A stretch of DNA of 64,000 bases from Paraphysomonas bandaiensis (lineage: Eukaryota > Chrysophyceae), in contig CBFFRP010000210.1 of assembly GCA_965644295.1 (NCBI GenBank), positions 1 through 64,000 of the forward strand, in the 5' to 3' direction. This document shows positions 18,099-32,555 of this stretch, one piece after another; position 1 is the first letter of the stretch, and each line of letters starts with the position of its first letter. The notes under the pieces were generated by a model. It was not told the origin of the DNA. It saw nothing but the letters and a program-made list of their open reading frames with translations, and did no database searches. The position numbers were made by a program, and so were the translations under genes.

Positions 18099-20978
18099 TA
18101 AATGTGTATTTCTTAATGTGCTTTGCTTTAGTCATTCGAAAATATGTGCCGTTTATTGATTTACACTAAAATAACCTAGAATAACGAATTTGTACAATAT
18201 ATTTCGTGTTTCATTGTATGCTTAGTATGAATGGTATATCAGGTCAATTTTTATGTGTTTTTGGTTTGTGATGATCTTTGCTGAAGTCCGGTATGTAGAG
18301 TACTGCACAACGTTAAAGTAGCCACCAATATTTTGGTGTGAACGGTTATGATTTTTGTGTGTAATGCATAATGCAGATACCTATAATATTGACTAAGATA
18401 GAAAGTAGTATATGGGAGAATAGCAATTGCTTATAATTCTATACATATGAGTGAATGACAATAGTTAACGCGTTAAAGTTTAAAGTATGTCGTGTTTAAG
18501 ACTTCAGAATACATACTGTGTACTGTGTGTAGCCTTCTTGGTGGTTTACATAATTATCATAAGCTGATCGCCTTAAGGACAGAGAGCGATAGTTGTAGCA
18601 CCTTCGCGCTTGCTGTGAAGAAGCCAAATATTAGAATATCAGAGTTAAGCACTAGTTTGCTACATTAAAGTCGATGTGATCAACAAACCTGATAAAACGG
18701 TCAAAACCTAATGAAATTTTGAAAAAGTTGATTTGAGTTGAGTTTTTGAAGCGTTTAGCAGTAGATAATGTAGTGAATGTAAAGAAAACATGTTTTTAAT
18801 GACATTTAATAACTTTTATATTAGTTACAGATCAAAAACGTGAGAATGTCACGGTTACATTATACGTATAATATATATCAATATGTATACCTATTGCTAA
18901 TAATCTGACATTCACTACTGCCTGATTCTAATATGATAAACTACTTCAGAGTACTCAAAGAATAGATTACTAGGATCTAGATATACATATTGACAAGCGA
19001 AACGTTACTCTAAGCATATACACATTGAGACATAGATTACTCCATTGTAGATATAATTAAGTAAGGCTTTCAGTACGACCATCATATATATCAAGTAGCA
19101 GATACTAGAGTAGTGTACAGATACACATATGTGCAACACATATCAACTTCAAACCCTCTACTTACAGCTGAGTTTCTGAGACTATAACTCCTTCACTATG
19201 TAAATTTCTAGTGGGTAAAGAGGCATTGTATTATGCTGGGTATATCAGGCAAGTGAGGTGCCTTGGTTTTATTTAGTGTGATGTGGATATGGAGTGTATT
19301 CGTGTTGTAAAGTAGTATGTTCCTGCCTAAAATAAGAAAAAGCATAAACACATTATATAATATATAAAATCTTATGGATTATATAGGTACCGCTTCATCT
19401 GTAAACCTGGTTGTTTAGTAAAAGCATTAAACAGTTTATAATGTGCATGGTCGACACCAAATTGGCTATTACTCCGTGTGGTTTCATTTTCCCTCGATAT
19501 CAGACCGCCTGTTTTAGTCTAACCACTCTGCTCGTTATATACTTAAATTAGTGACAGAAGTCTTCTTAGAACAATGATCTACATGTCTTACCTTCTTCAG
19601 TGGCACAATATTTCAACTAGGATCGCCGAACCACCGCGGAGCCCACATAGGTTTCATATTTTCCTTGAACAAAATCGGATAAAAGATTTTTTTCTTTCTG
19701 TTTGATAATCAGTGGTTCCAAATTTTATAGTCATGACGCCATTTGACCACTCTATATTTGTAGTTATCACACCATCGACATTATCCAATCTACTCATAGT
19801 TGAAACTCATATCACAGTATATAAAGAAGCAAAAATATTCTCTCATGTCTTGAATGATTTCTTTTGGTGAGCCTTATGGCCAAGAAAATTGAAAGCACTT
19901 TTCCCTTCTTATGCCGTTGCGCGTTTTACTTCCTACATCCCTTTATAGGTAGCAATGGATGCACGCAAAGCCATATTCACGCCCCCAAGCCATAGATAGC
20001 CGTATTTTACCATACTTTGACAGGCTTATTGACACCAACATCGGGATAACTCTTGTAATTCTGATAAGCCTGCACACTTACGGTTACTTTATCGTTCTCG
20101 GATTCATATCGTATAAAGTGTCGACTTCAACATGATCACTGCTGGTTGCCTTTCGCAATGATTTCATTACGTCTTTTCCTTTTATTCTATTTGGGTAGGT
20201 CGTTACCAAATTGAGATGGCTGTAAAGTGATGCTTTGCAACAGTTGAGACAGTTGTGTCTATTAGAAGCTTCATAACGTATATATATTAGCTTCTGCAAT
20301 GCATTTGATAGCTTCGCCATCGTCATGTTTAGTATGCATCTTGAGTATCTTACACTTGAACAACAAGACACAGTCTAGCTTGCTCCATTGCATAGCACTG
20401 TTACTGTTAGCTGGTGTACATGAAATGTCCAGTCTAGATACTGTAGCTTTTATATGTAAAAAGTGCACTTTTATACTTGAAATAAGGGTTTTTTGAACTT
20501 AGGGCTGTAAAAACTGTTGATATGTAATAGACTCGAAGCGCTTTTTTTTGGCCTGTACATTGAGTAGATAATACTGCTGTGTATATACCGGTATACCGGT
20601 AGATGCCATACAGTCCGCTGAATGTATTTTTGAATCACAAAATTCAAATTTGTATGAAGGTTTTGCGTATATGTCTATGTATGTATGTATATGTATGTAG
20701 ATAGCCGTATAGGGGGAGGTACGTGTATATATATGAGTGTATAGTATATAGATATGTATGTAGATGGATGTAGAGTTCACAAGATGTTTATATGACGAGT
20801 AAGAGTTTGATATCATCTCTACAAGTTGATAGATTTGATCTATTATGAGGTTGTTCATTACAATACACAACATACACTGATCTGTTGATTTAATTACATC
20901 AACAGTGAGGTAAATACACGCGTAGATCTGTCTGTTCATATATATATATATATACTCATATAACTAGCTATTATCTTC
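18099..20978. other. 2.9-kb non-coding interval
   Basis: No convincing gene on either strand; open frames are short and AT-driven. A 30-bp piece at about 18885-18916 resembles the LINE 3' terminus (separate entry). TATG-rich DNA lies near 20680-20770, just upstream of the giant gene. Confidence 0.55.
18885..18916 (+). repeat. Possible LINE 3'-end fragment
   Basis: The string CCTATTGCTAATAATCTGAC followed by ATTCA is close to the 3' end of the LINE at 38626-38645, which reads GCCTATTGCTAAATAATCAG then ACATTCA. It could be a severely 5'-truncated insertion or chance. Confidence 0.3.
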
Positions 20979-23900
20979 ATGAATAAGCACACAGATCATA
21001 CAGTTATATCCGGTAAGAGATTAGGAACAGGAGAACATCCAACTGTTGTGTTTGATTGGGGTAATAATATACACGAGACACCCTCTATACCTGTGCGTAC
21101 AGACCGGATCGAAATCGTTAAAGGTCAAAGAGTGGATTTACATCAATTATCACCATCAACTAAATTGAATAATGAGGGAAAGAACCCATTGAATGGAAGT
21201 AAACCGAAGCAGAGGACTCTTACCCCACCAGCTCGTAGGCCTACAAAGCCTAACACTATCAGTGCAAGTAGAAAATCAGGAGCAAAGATTGACAATAGTC
21301 ATACAGTAAGTAAACGACCACATCATCTTCCAGGTTCAACTGTTCCTCATCTGCGACCTGGTTCTGCAAGAACTCAAAGTGCAGCTAAGTGGCTCCATGA
21401 AGAAAAGAATAAGGTTTTGTAGAATAAATTCGTCCAGTATCGTTCTCTTAATGGATATTTTGCAGATCCAGTCTTCAAAGGAAGATCTCCAGCGACGGCT
21501 CGAAAAGATGCGCCAGCTTGACAATGAAAGGCGAGCGAAGGCGAGTGAACAAGCTGAAGCACAGACGGATACTGACATGCAATTGGCACGAACTGGAAAA
21601 GATCCTACTCATTCCTCGGCATTTTCCACTGCTGTGCTGCGACGTTTGTCCCGCAACAAAGATAAAGAAAAAGACGATGAGAGGGAGAGGCGGAACGTGG
21701 CCGACCGTCCATTCTATGCGCGCGCTACGGTAGACAATGAAAGCGCAGCTGGGTCAACCATGGGGTCCTCTTACAGCGGTCGACCTGCGGTTCCTCGACT
21801 GAGTAAAGTTGTTGTGTTTAGGAGCAGTAAGGATGGTACAGAACAACAGCCTGAGGACCGCCGAGTTTCCGCCTCTGATCACACCGCCGATGATGTTTGT
21901 GAACTAAGTTCGTCTGATGACGAGGGGTGCAAAAAAATTGACAGTCGAAAGGGGGATGCTCTGTTAGTGGTGGCTAGCGGGACTAATGTTGAACTTCCTT
22001 CTCCCGGTGTCGAGATACGCCTTAGACAACAAAATCTTAACTCATCCAATAGCGGAGAAGACTGGGGATTCGATGCAGGCGTGACTTCTAATGCACCTGC
22101 AGCAGTTGAGGGAGGTGAGGATGAGCAATCGTACGGGGGTGATTCTGACTTCGAAGGGGATGACGAACCTGCTGATTCTGCGTCTGGGGAGAATATGGAT
22201 GCTTTATCTGTCGGGATGCGATCGGCTGAGCACAGCACGACGAATACTCTGGAAATCAAACGTCAGAAGCGTAAGGAGGCTGCGAGGGAGTACCTGGAAC
22301 AGAGGCGTCGCAAAGCTGCGGAAGAGGCCAAGCGTAAACGAGAGCATGCGCGTAAGGAAGAGGAAGCGAGGAAGGCGCGCTTGGAGAATCTCGATGAGAC
22401 TCGCCGTGCAATCCTACGGTCCACGAAGAAGCACAAAGCGAAGTCTGTCGTAGAAAATGGTGGAGGTACTACTACTCATTCGTCCAAAGTGACAGGAGTA
22501 TCGGTATTTGGGGAGTCTATTTCTGCTAATTCCAGTGGTGCTGATGCGGCCTCGCCAAGGAGTTCAATTCAAGCACCCTCCATTGGCGTTCCATCAGAGC
22601 CAACGCACAACGGAGTTAGCGGAGTGAATATCGCTCTCGCTAGTGCTGTTCTTGGAGACGATTTCTTGCGTAGGGGGAAATCTGGGAATACTGAAAAGGA
22701 TGTACAGACTATACCAAGACGTCGCTCCCGTGTCTCCTCCCACACAACAGCCACAAATGCTAGAGCTCCACTCTCAACCGGCACAGTGTACAGGGATAGG
22801 GAATTTATTGGACTTGACGGTAAAAAGCGCGGTGGAATTCAGCAGCGGGAAAGGAGCAGGTCTGTTGGTTCCCTGAACAACAAACGCAGAGACTCTACTG
22901 CAGCTCCGAGGGCCAAATCCGCTGTACGTGATCAACCAGCTCCGCGAAGGTTTTTTGCTGGATCAGTAAATACTATATCCGGGGACAAACCTTCATCGAT
23001 GGAGAAGCCACGTGGTGCCCGTAGCGGGGAACGAGTGAAGCCTGACGTACCGAGACAACGCTCTCTTGGACCTTCGAAGTTGCGTCATACTGCTGCTCCC
23101 CGAGAGAAGACGACAGGTGCTGACAATAACAAGGAAAATGTTTCTGGTCCGAAACGAAATATTAAATTCACGCGAGGTGCACAGGGTAGTAACAAGCGTG
23201 TCCGGAAATCATCGCGTTCTCCACTTCGAAAGAAGAGATTGGGACACGACACTGACATGAATGCGCACATAGTAGATTTGATCAGTGATGATGTGCTACT
23301 TCCACCACGCAGTGCTGATGCTGATAAGTCTAGTGGCATTTCCGTCAATGCTCGCACTCCAGCTGAGTCTGTGCCTGACGACGACCTCATTAGGACGGTG
23401 CGTGAGATCATGCAATCCAGAGATGGAAGTGGGAATAAGGGCCCGATCTCTGGTAATAGTCCACCACAACCTGGAGATGTTACTATACTGGCCAGTAGAA
23501 ATGAGGCCGCCGCCGCTAGACTGATGCAATCCATTGATCGTCTACGAGGAGAGATGGCGGGATACTCGGATAATATTAAACAAATTGTGTCGGTAAGAGA
23601 AAGTACAGATGAAATTGCGCTATTGCGGGCCTCTATCCAATCAAGACTCTCGGCTGCCATAAGCGCAGCATCGGATCATAATTCAGACTCTGATGGTCCT
23701 CCATCTCCGCCTTCTGAATCGGGGGATGAAAGTGAAGGTGATTTGTGGAACGAGGGCTTAGACACGAGACATCAAAGGACTTCAGATATGACGGAAGACT
23801 TTGGGAAATTTTCGCCAAGTGACAGTATGTCTCACTCTAGTCCGTCCGTCCGAGAGGATTTAAGACACGACGATATCGCCAACCAGCCTCGCGTTGATAC

Positions 23901-26900
23901 TCGGCAGTGTGAAGATCCTTCAGGAGAGTCTTTGGAAAATGCAGTTGGATATCGGCCAGATACAACTTCCCCAAGACCATTAAGTGCTAAAGGTCGAACT
24001 CGCACGGTACCTTCTTCTCACGAGGGCGGTGTACATGACATTGCGGATTTTCCGAACTATCCTGGATCTCATTCCGGAGTAGTTGAAGATATAGATTATG
24101 GAGATATTCTTGTAAACCAGCAAATGGGTCTTCTTCGAGATAAACGTGAGATTCTCCGCCAGTTCGGCAACATTTCTCAGTCGGAGGAAGGAATGGGTCT
24201 CAGTGGCGACGACAATCTTGTGTGGGGCAATTCCACATATCGCGTGGAAAATGTAAATGGCCAAGAGCGGCTAGTGAAAACTTCGCTATCTCCGTTAGAT
24301 CATGAGCATCGTTCTGAAGGAAGACCAAGTGTCCCTACACTGAGGAATGTCGGTATGCTTGCAGGGGTATTAGACTTTCCAGTTCATGAAACACAGGATG
24401 GGGGAAATAGGGACTATAGTGATGACTACAGCGACTCGGATGCTACTAGTGATGCCCTTTTGAACTCTTCTGATGACCATCGTGTAGTGTCGATATTCGC
24501 TAATGAAATTCACCGCCAGAGACAGATCGAGGCGGAACAGGAGAGGCAGGAGGAAGTCCGTCAAATGCAGATCGCTGAGGCGGTTGAAAGGGCACAGACG
24601 TATATCGAACACGCTCCTGTGTCGCCACCGACTGAACCTGTGAGTAAGGTAGACCCCAGCATGTATATTTCGCCCGCCAACACATCCGCTGGAGATATCG
24701 ACCTTGAAGACAGATCGATCTCACCACGTACCTACTGGGACATGATGATGGCTAGGAGTACCCTACCACAAGTTCAGCGACAGCGCATATCCAGTCCTCC
24801 GAAAATCGGGATTGAATCAAGATTATCTCTGACTGAAAAAACAGAAGGGACTGAGAGTTTAGTGGAAGATGTGAATAGGACAAGAGATACGGCATCCGAA
24901 CCACTGCCTGAAGCAGTTGGAATGTCCGGATCACCGGTACAGGCTCGATCACCATCCCCCGCTGGACCCAAACACCATGAGAGTAAGGCAGTTAGCAGCA
25001 CATCTGGTGATCCTGTGCCCCAGAAGTACAGTGGGGCGGAGCTACGGTTAATGGTGGTTGAGGAACTTCACAGGCAGGAAGGATTATTCAACATGGCAAT
25101 GGAGTTGGCGGAGGCCGAGCAGACCCACACAGTTCATACTGCATCACAGGCGATGCAGGAAATCACTGCTCAGGCTCGGGCTGAGGCAGAACGTTTGGCA
25201 CGTGGAAATGAATTGGCACAAATGCATCACGCCTATGAAATGTCTATCGCAACAACTACTGCGGAGGCCGCTCTGGCCACTCAAATGGAGCTTACGCGGA
25301 GGGACGCAGCACTCGTAGAGCTCCAAGGACAGATCCAGCAACAGGGTGCTGAGCAGGAGCAGCTAACTTACCTTGCTCAGACTATGCAGAACATTAATGT
25401 CGCCTCAGAGTTGCTGGATATGCGTCAACTGGCCCAGGGAATTGAAAGCAGGGCATCAGGTACTGCATCGTTGGAAAAGGTTAATACACATTCTGCCGCT
25501 ACAATGACAGATTTTCAATTGATAGAACCAGAGAAAGTTGGTTCAGAAGTTGCTCCAGTAGACCTTAATTACGGTAACGTTGCTCAGGGCAAGGATGAGT
25601 GTGCTGTTCGCTCCGATGATGGTGAGTCAGAATATTCTGCATCGTTTGACCAGGAGTCAAGGATACTCGACCAAAGTGCCAGCAGGCCCCCATCGGTTCG
25701 GTTTCCTGATAACTTGTCATCATGGGGCCATGCCTCTGCAGTGGATGAGGTGGATGATGGGGACATGGATGAGGAGTCTTACGAGATGACTTTTGCGGAA
25801 GAGAGTCATGCCCGGATGGTCACAGCGCCGCGCCCTAGTACGGCCGAAGACTCCGTCGCAGAAGTTGAGGATAGCATAGTTCGTTCAGTCAGTCAGGAGG
25901 TTGAAGATGATGTAGTCGGTGCAGATAGCAGCATTTATGATCACGATAGACAAAAGATGGAGCAATCTGGAGCCAACTACACTGACTACTCATATTCCAT
26001 GGATGAATATTCCGAGGATCAAGTATCTCAATCTGTCCCTCGAATCAGTTCTGGCGCCTCTGCTAAGGCGGCTCCTCCCCTCATTAGCGATACCTGCGCT
26101 CCACCGGAAAGTCAGGCTGATATAATCGCTGAGTATTTGACTGACATTGATAATCGCATAAAGAGTCAAGAAAAGTCTATATCCATGCGCCTTCAGATCG
26201 AAAAGAGACGCATGGAGCATGAACTCGCTCAACTTAAGCAGCGACGTAGTCCCAGGAAAGGGGATGGACGCGCAATGCCTCTGGACCAGTACGAGGAAGC
26301 TGTACGCCAGGTGATGATGGAGTACAATGCAAGCCGCGCAGAGCTAGAGAGAGAGAGGTGGACTGCGAATGCCCGCGCTTACAAAGAGCGACGTAAGTAT
26401 GAACAGTTACGCAAAGATCTGCTACTATACGGGTCAGCAGAGGAAAAGTCTAGACAGTCCTCTCAGAAAAGTTCCGAGCAAAACAAGCTAACCAGTGCCG
26501 CCCTAGCCGCTTTGGAGGCCAGTGAATCGTATGACACCAGTGTGGACGCGTCCGTTCCAGAGATGAGTACCGTGCAGATGAAGCATAAATATCTGAATTC
26601 ACCGATTAAGAGGGTTGAAGACTCAGTGATCAGCAGTGCGCGGTCTGTGCCAGAGTATGACGAGAGTTTTGCCTCTATAGTGACCGACAACCAAGGGACT
26701 TCTTCTCAGCAGCAATCTTATGCAGCAGAGTCGTTTGACTATGAGGACGATGTGGAGGAACCATCCGGAGAATACTCCTCTGAGGTTTTCGAGGCCTTGT
26801 CGACTGTCGAAGCGTCCTTTAGGAAGCCGCCCAAGCCATCGAAACCAACAAATCGTCTTGATACGTCAACTGTGTCAACTGTTGACCTTGATATAGAGAC

Positions 26901-29900
26901 CGGACTGGATAGTAATGTCCCTAGCGAGGAGGAGCTTGTTCGCAGAAGCAAGGCACTTGAGAAGAAACGAAAAGTTGCAGCTGACATCATCCGCAAACGA
27001 AATGAAGAAGTGGAACGCCGAAAGAAACTTATACGGATTGAGGAGGAAGAAAAGGAGGTGGATAGAATGATAAAGGAAATGATGCGGTTCGACATTGACA
27101 GCGAACTGAAAGAACATCGAAGAAAGGCCCAACTCGAAGCAAAAAAAGTTGCCGAAACTGCTGCTCGTGAACTCAAGATATCGTCTCTTTCCAAAAAGAA
27201 GGCGTCGCATGCGCCAATTCCCACACCTGCAGAAAAGTATTCAAATTCTTCATCTACAGCTAACGTTTCTGTTGCAATGAATCAATCACACGCTGCTTCT
27301 GTCTCTTCCGTGGACTCAGATTATGGTAGTGGGGACTTCGAAAAAGTAGACAGTGTGAAAGACGAGGAAACAGTTGACGATGTCTATGAAGAGGACTACA
27401 GCAGTGACGGAATAACTGAAGTGATCGACGATGAAGTGGTTGACGAGGCAACGCGTGCAGATTCTGTAGATAGTGTTGACGAGGAGGATCACGCTGATAC
27501 TGTGGACGATTCTTACGCTAGCATCGACGAGGACTTCATAGAGGAGGCTGCAGGTGTAGTGACAGATTCTTCCGGCCCGGTTGTAGTCTCTTCCTCAATA
27601 GGCGTCACTTATGATGACGATTTCGAAGACGAGGAAAGCACAACAGTGCCACCAAAATCCTCAAGAAATGTTTCATATGAATATTTATCTGACTTCGAAG
27701 ACACAATTGTGGAAGATGCTGTGGCAAAAATGGTTCATGAGAGTCAAAATCTTGCCCCAGTCTGGGAAGGAGGACATGAAAGCAATGACAGCATTTCTAA
27801 CGATACCCTCTATGACCTCGAGAGTAGTCTAGAGCTACGAAAGCAACGTGTCCAGGCTCTTAAAGAAAAAATTGACAAACTACAGACCGAAAAGAAGCTG
27901 GAGCGTTTGCGCGCAAAGCAAGCAGAGCGAGAACGCTTACGCGATGAAGAAATGGTCCTCATGCGTCGTCTTAAAGAGGAAGAGGAGATTTACAAAAAAG
28001 AAAAGGATCGTATCATGAAAGGAATATCAGCACCCTCTGATGAAAAGGATGAAGATGATATGGTGGTGGACGAACTTATGGGCGTGCTCACAGAACCCTT
28101 GGAGGCGGAAGCTGATGTCATGCGCGAGGAGGATGATCTGGCAGGTGATAGCTGGGGGTCAGACCAGGCTGGAGGATTTGATGTCACTGCTGTTGATGTG
28201 GGTGGGGAGGTTACAGCCAGAGTAGTGAAAGCAGAGGCTGCCACTATTGTCCAGGCGAGAGTTAGAGGATTTTTGGCCCGGCGTCGCGCGTATGACTTAA
28301 AACAGCAATTGCAGGAAACTGCAGTCGATGATTATTCCGTGGACGGGGATCTTGTTGATGAGTATAAAACAACCCGTGTCATTGAAGACATTGCAATCGA
28401 TGACTCATTTTGCAGTGTAAGTGATGTCGAGTCACCCAATGACTCTGACATTGAAGGCGGCGATATCGATGCACAGGCGGTTCAGTTAGCTGAGATGGAG
28501 ACCGCTGTGAATCATCTGAAGAATGAGATATCTAATAGAGACCGATTAGAAAAAGAAGTGGAAGTGGACTCACTTCATGCCTCTATTTGTGAAAGTCGTG
28601 AAAGTCCATTAAAAATTGAAACGAACAATATGGTTTTTGACGAGGTATCAAAGAGTTGGGTTAGTGCAGCGGGTAAAGACTACGAAGTGGATGTGAGTGG
28701 GTTCGACGATAGCGATCGACAATCTGAATCAGACAGTGAGATCAATGCGACTAACTCAGCGGCAGATAAAAGCAAGTCTTCGTCGCCAACTTCTCGTTCC
28801 CCTTCCGGCCAACATGGTGAGGGTGTTATTGTTGAACGTGAGGTCGAGAGTGAGGACATGATATCAGACAAGCACACATGTGGAATATTAGAGGAATCTG
28901 TCGTGTCATTGGAACACAATGGGGAATCTGATCCGTCCAATGCTAATGTAGACAGTGTCCAGAGCATTCAGTTACAAGATTCCGGGCGTGATACTATTGC
29001 GTGGAATGATGTTTTGCATGAACAGTATCCACAAGAGGTCTCAAATACTGCTGATGCGGGGGGTGATGGGGAATCTATGAGTGAGATGAACGAAGATGAG
29101 AGTGGCGTGGATGACCAGACAATTGATACTCTGAAAACTGTCGGTACTCTGGAGACTATCGAAACACTGGAGTCGAAAGAAAAACAATCCCATTCTGTCC
29201 ATGAGGTGCAACATGAGACGCCTCCAGTAGGAAGTGAGATGTCGGACCCGAGTCGGCTGGGACAGAGCACTGACGCTCCTCACAATTCCGTTACTCCTGA
29301 CAACATCGGTATTCTCGACATAGCCGAAGGACAAAATGTTACTGCATCTGACTATGAGAACCCGGATCCTATGAATACCACCAAGGACTCCACAGTTGGA
29401 TATGATGATGATTACGAAGAAGAATTCGAAAATGAATCATCCGAAAAGTCCAATTTCAAAGCTAGTATTCATAGTGCAGAGGAGGAACATGAAGAAAGTA
29501 TCAGCGTTGTGGAGGAGTTAGAAGAGAGCATTGTGACGGAGGATGGCGATGTCCTTCAGGATGGTAGTGATATGTTCGAGGATAGTGTGGAGAGGGTAGG
29601 TGATAGAGATGTGGACCGAACGATGGATAGTATAGGTGTTGACCGCGTAGAGGACGTCAGATCACCCGTGAAGGATACAAAGAGTCCTGTTACGCATTCT
29701 GAGCAGACTCAAATACAAGAGTCTGTTGAGCCAGGTGCCTGTGTTCCGGGCTCAGATGATGTACAAGATGGCAGGCCTGGTGACATTAGTCTCGTCACTG
29801 CAGGTGATGAGGAGTACAATGATGAGTTCGAAGTTGACACTTCTGTCAAGTCAGCTTTAGAAACTGTAGATTTACCTGTAGACGATAAGATTGCAGAAAC

Positions 29901-31648
29901 CGAGTTAAAATCAAGTGAACCATATAATGTAAATGCTGAGGCGGAACATGACGAAAGTATCAGTGTTGTGGAGGAGTTAGAAGAGAGCATTGTGACGGAG
30001 GATGGCGATGTCCTTCAGGATGGTAGTGATATGTTCGAGGATAGTGTGGAGAGGGTAGGTGATAGAGATGTGGACCGAACGATGGATAGTATAGGTGTTG
30101 ACCGCGTAGAGGACGTCAGATCGCCCGTGAAGGATACAAAGAGTCCTGTTACGCATTCTGAGCAGACTCAACTACAAGAGTCTGTTGAGCCAGGTGCCTG
30201 TGTTCCGGGCTCAGATGATGTACAAGATGGCAGGCCGGGTGACAATAGCAATGCTGCAATGGAGTTTTTGAAGGGAAAGACGCAGAGAGAGAAACTGTCC
30301 TTGGCTAGTGATATTACTGATGCTCTAATGCGTCGTTTGTTTACAAGTGTGGGATCATCTCCAGATATTTTGGAGATGCTACAGAAGCAAGCTCCTATAG
30401 AAAATGAGTTCTCGAATACCGAACAGAGCACTGACACGAAATGTTGTGAAAGTGTTCCTTCAAATGAAAATAGCAAAGAGGATGACAAAATCTTGCATGA
30501 CTACAGCCCTGCCGAATCTCTAGAAGATGTTGCCACAGATGATGAAGTTTCTGTGGATGTGGAATATGAAGAGGATTTTGAGGATATACCGGAGGACTCT
30601 GGTCCGTCGTCTCCGCCGAAATCCCCCACAGAGGTGCAGAATGAGGTGACCGCGCTTTCTCTAAAGGACTTGCCCTCTCTTTCCAAAGTTGGTGCAAGTA
30701 GTAGACCTCCAGTTATGAGAGATTCATCTCTGGATGACCTGCTAGGGGCCGATGACGATGCGACTGATACTCCTTCGGTTACTCCGAGGTTTGGAAAGCC
30801 ATTGTGTGCGCGCGAAACTGATGCCTTTGACCCTTCTCTTGATGATAAACAAACAGAAACGTCTGTAATGGACATCTGGAATCGCAGAAAAATGGTGAGT
30901 GAGTGTGAAGCTCGTTCGTTTTGTCATATTTAACCCCAGGAGTATATTGACGAGCTGTTCGAGTACATTAGTGATTCAGATTTCGATCAGTTGGTGCAAG
31001 ATCTGTCAAACCCTGACTTTGACTGCAGTGTAAGTAAACATAATATGTCCACCCACCGTTTAGCTAATCATCATGGGCGCAGGACTCTGTCGTTTTATCG
31101 GAGGAAATATATTTCAATATTGAGTTACGCCGAGTGCAAAATGCTCCTCCTGATCAGGAGAAAGACACTGATGGTATCACTCCTGAGGCCACACAGATGC
31201 ATAACAAAATCGTGTTCGACAGGTAGGTGCCAGTGCTGGCATATTTTTTATTGACTGAACTTGCCGTCGATGTATTCGTGTATGTAGAGTGAATGAGGTG
31301 CTGACTGAGATACATGCCCTTCGTTTCGGTTCTAGAGGACATGGCCCGCCAGCCACTTACAATAAGCGAATGATTGCCCAAAATATGCCCTTGAAAAGAG
31401 ATATTATATATGAGTTAGTTAAAGACCGACTCAGACCTCACTCTTTGAAATCGAATACTATAACACTGGAAGACGGAACAACAGTAGTACAGTCGTCGAG
31501 TATGTTGGACAATGTCAAAATTACCGCACTTGACAGTCTGAGAGATGAAATTCAAGCCAATCTGTTAGATACGGCAGAGTATATTACAGATGTCATTCTT
31601 GCGCGCATGTTAGTCCGGGTTGCAAATATTGTTATTGCCTATTTATAG
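20979..31648 (+). CDS. Giant coiled-coil protein, CEP350-like (about 3,484 aa, 5 exons)
   Basis: Exons: 20979-21413, 21466-30894, 30940-31029, 31083-31222 and 31288-31648; all joins keep the frame. The first donor (GTTTTG) is weak. The protein is highly charged, with coiled-coil blocks (Arg/Glu/Lys-rich helices near 22260-22430, 24520-24600, 26140-26410, 26940-27200 and 27830-28020). An IQ motif, ATIVQARVRGFLARRRAYD, lies at 28240-28295, so calmodulin binding is possible. Acidic motifs of the Y-x-[DE]-[DE]-F-E type recur. The C-terminal exons hold NKIVFDRVNEVLTEI and a final helix DTAEYITDVILARML; a Phe-Asp...Asn/Arg-Glu helix followed by a terminal helix is the pattern of the CEP350/DUF4378 C-terminus. 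Length is similar to animal CEP350 (about 3,100 aa). A centrosome/basal-body role is inferred. No CAP-Gly domain was recognised. The stop codon lies in the first 14 bases of the tandem duplication that follows. Confidence 0.75.
29483..29785 (+). repeat. Internal coding repeat, copy 1
   Basis: About 300 bp almost identical to 29942-30244 (offset 459 bp = 153 codons). It encodes an acidic segment running from ESISVVEELEESIVTEDGDV to DDVQDGRPGD. The in-frame spacing keeps the reading frame. Few differences are seen, so duplication was recent. Confidence 0.9.
29942..30244 (+). repeat. Internal coding repeat, copy 2
   Basis: Second copy of the acidic segment of the giant protein; see 29483-29785. 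I noticed only a few substitutions, for example Ile to Leu in the HSEQTQ(I/L)QESVEPG part. Confidence 0.9.
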
Positions 31649-31839
31649 TCGTCAATATAATTTGCGGTGTTTGCTGGAACAAACGTTCAGCGTGTATATC
31701 TGAGTAGTGTATGTGTTTCTTAATAGTAATTTAGTTCAGTCGATCATTATTACTCGTTTATATATTTGTTTGTCGAAAAGTCGACCAGCGATGGACCATA
31801 ACATTGCTTAAAAGTGCTAGCAAGATGTTAGTTAGAGGT

Positions 31840-32555
31840 AATCAAAGTATTCATACTGTTGCGTGTACACGAGTACACGAACTGTTCAAAACTGATGAGG
31901 CCTATATTCCTATATGGCTTTCGCAAGTCTTTGTTATCTACACGGTTGCCGAGCCAACACCGTCCTCGACATCGTTCTCAATACTATGGTCAATTGACAA
32001 ATGTGAACCTGAAAAGTCCTTTCTCGATCAAGAAAATCGACTTTAAACACCAGTTTTAAACGCTTTCTCACAATTTCCCAGCATGTCCTTCGTTTCAGCT
32101 TATGCGTCTCCTTTCTGATAACACAATTAAAGAGCCTCAGACACTGGCCGAAGCGAACAAATTGGATAGAAGATAGGAGGTGCATAAACAGGAGCGAAGG
32201 ACTCTACGATGATATCATGCAGATGGCGCAGGTGAAATTAGTAGGACAGTATGTAAGGCAATATCTACGTCAAAACAGCAGTACGAGGACTGTACAACTT
32301 TCCTGGTCTCCAAGAGTCCAAGAGATACCCCAGAAATGAATTCTCTAAACATACCAATCGCACAGTGAAGGAGTTGGCTCTAGCCATCTTGCTTGACAGT
32401 GGCCAGCCATCGGTGTTCTGGTTCAAAGCAGTCTTACATGCGGTTTATGAAATTAACATGTTACCTACTGTATGGCTACCGTGCCTAAGGAGCTGCGTCG
32501 CAAGGAAGGATAATCGATTTTTAGATTGTCGCATGAAAAGTTGTGTTTATTAGTG
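31840..32555. pseudogene. Scrambled Ty1/copia pol relic (unit A)
   Basis: Plus-strand bits match the copia element at 51599-56116: a TIKEPQTLAEA linker, a YHADGAGE piece, then integrase sequence LALAILLDSG and PSVFWFKAVLHAVYEIN (32370-32460). A minus-strand bit (31940-32180) matches the RT start (HKLKRRTCWEIV, KLVFKV). Order and strand differ from an intact element and stops are frequent, so this is rearranged debris. Confidence 0.75.

Noticed and set aside
22091-22453. Alternative open frames in the giant gene
   Set aside because: Arg/Ser-rich shadows of the acidic/basic coiled-coil reading frame, which alone joins to flanking exons.
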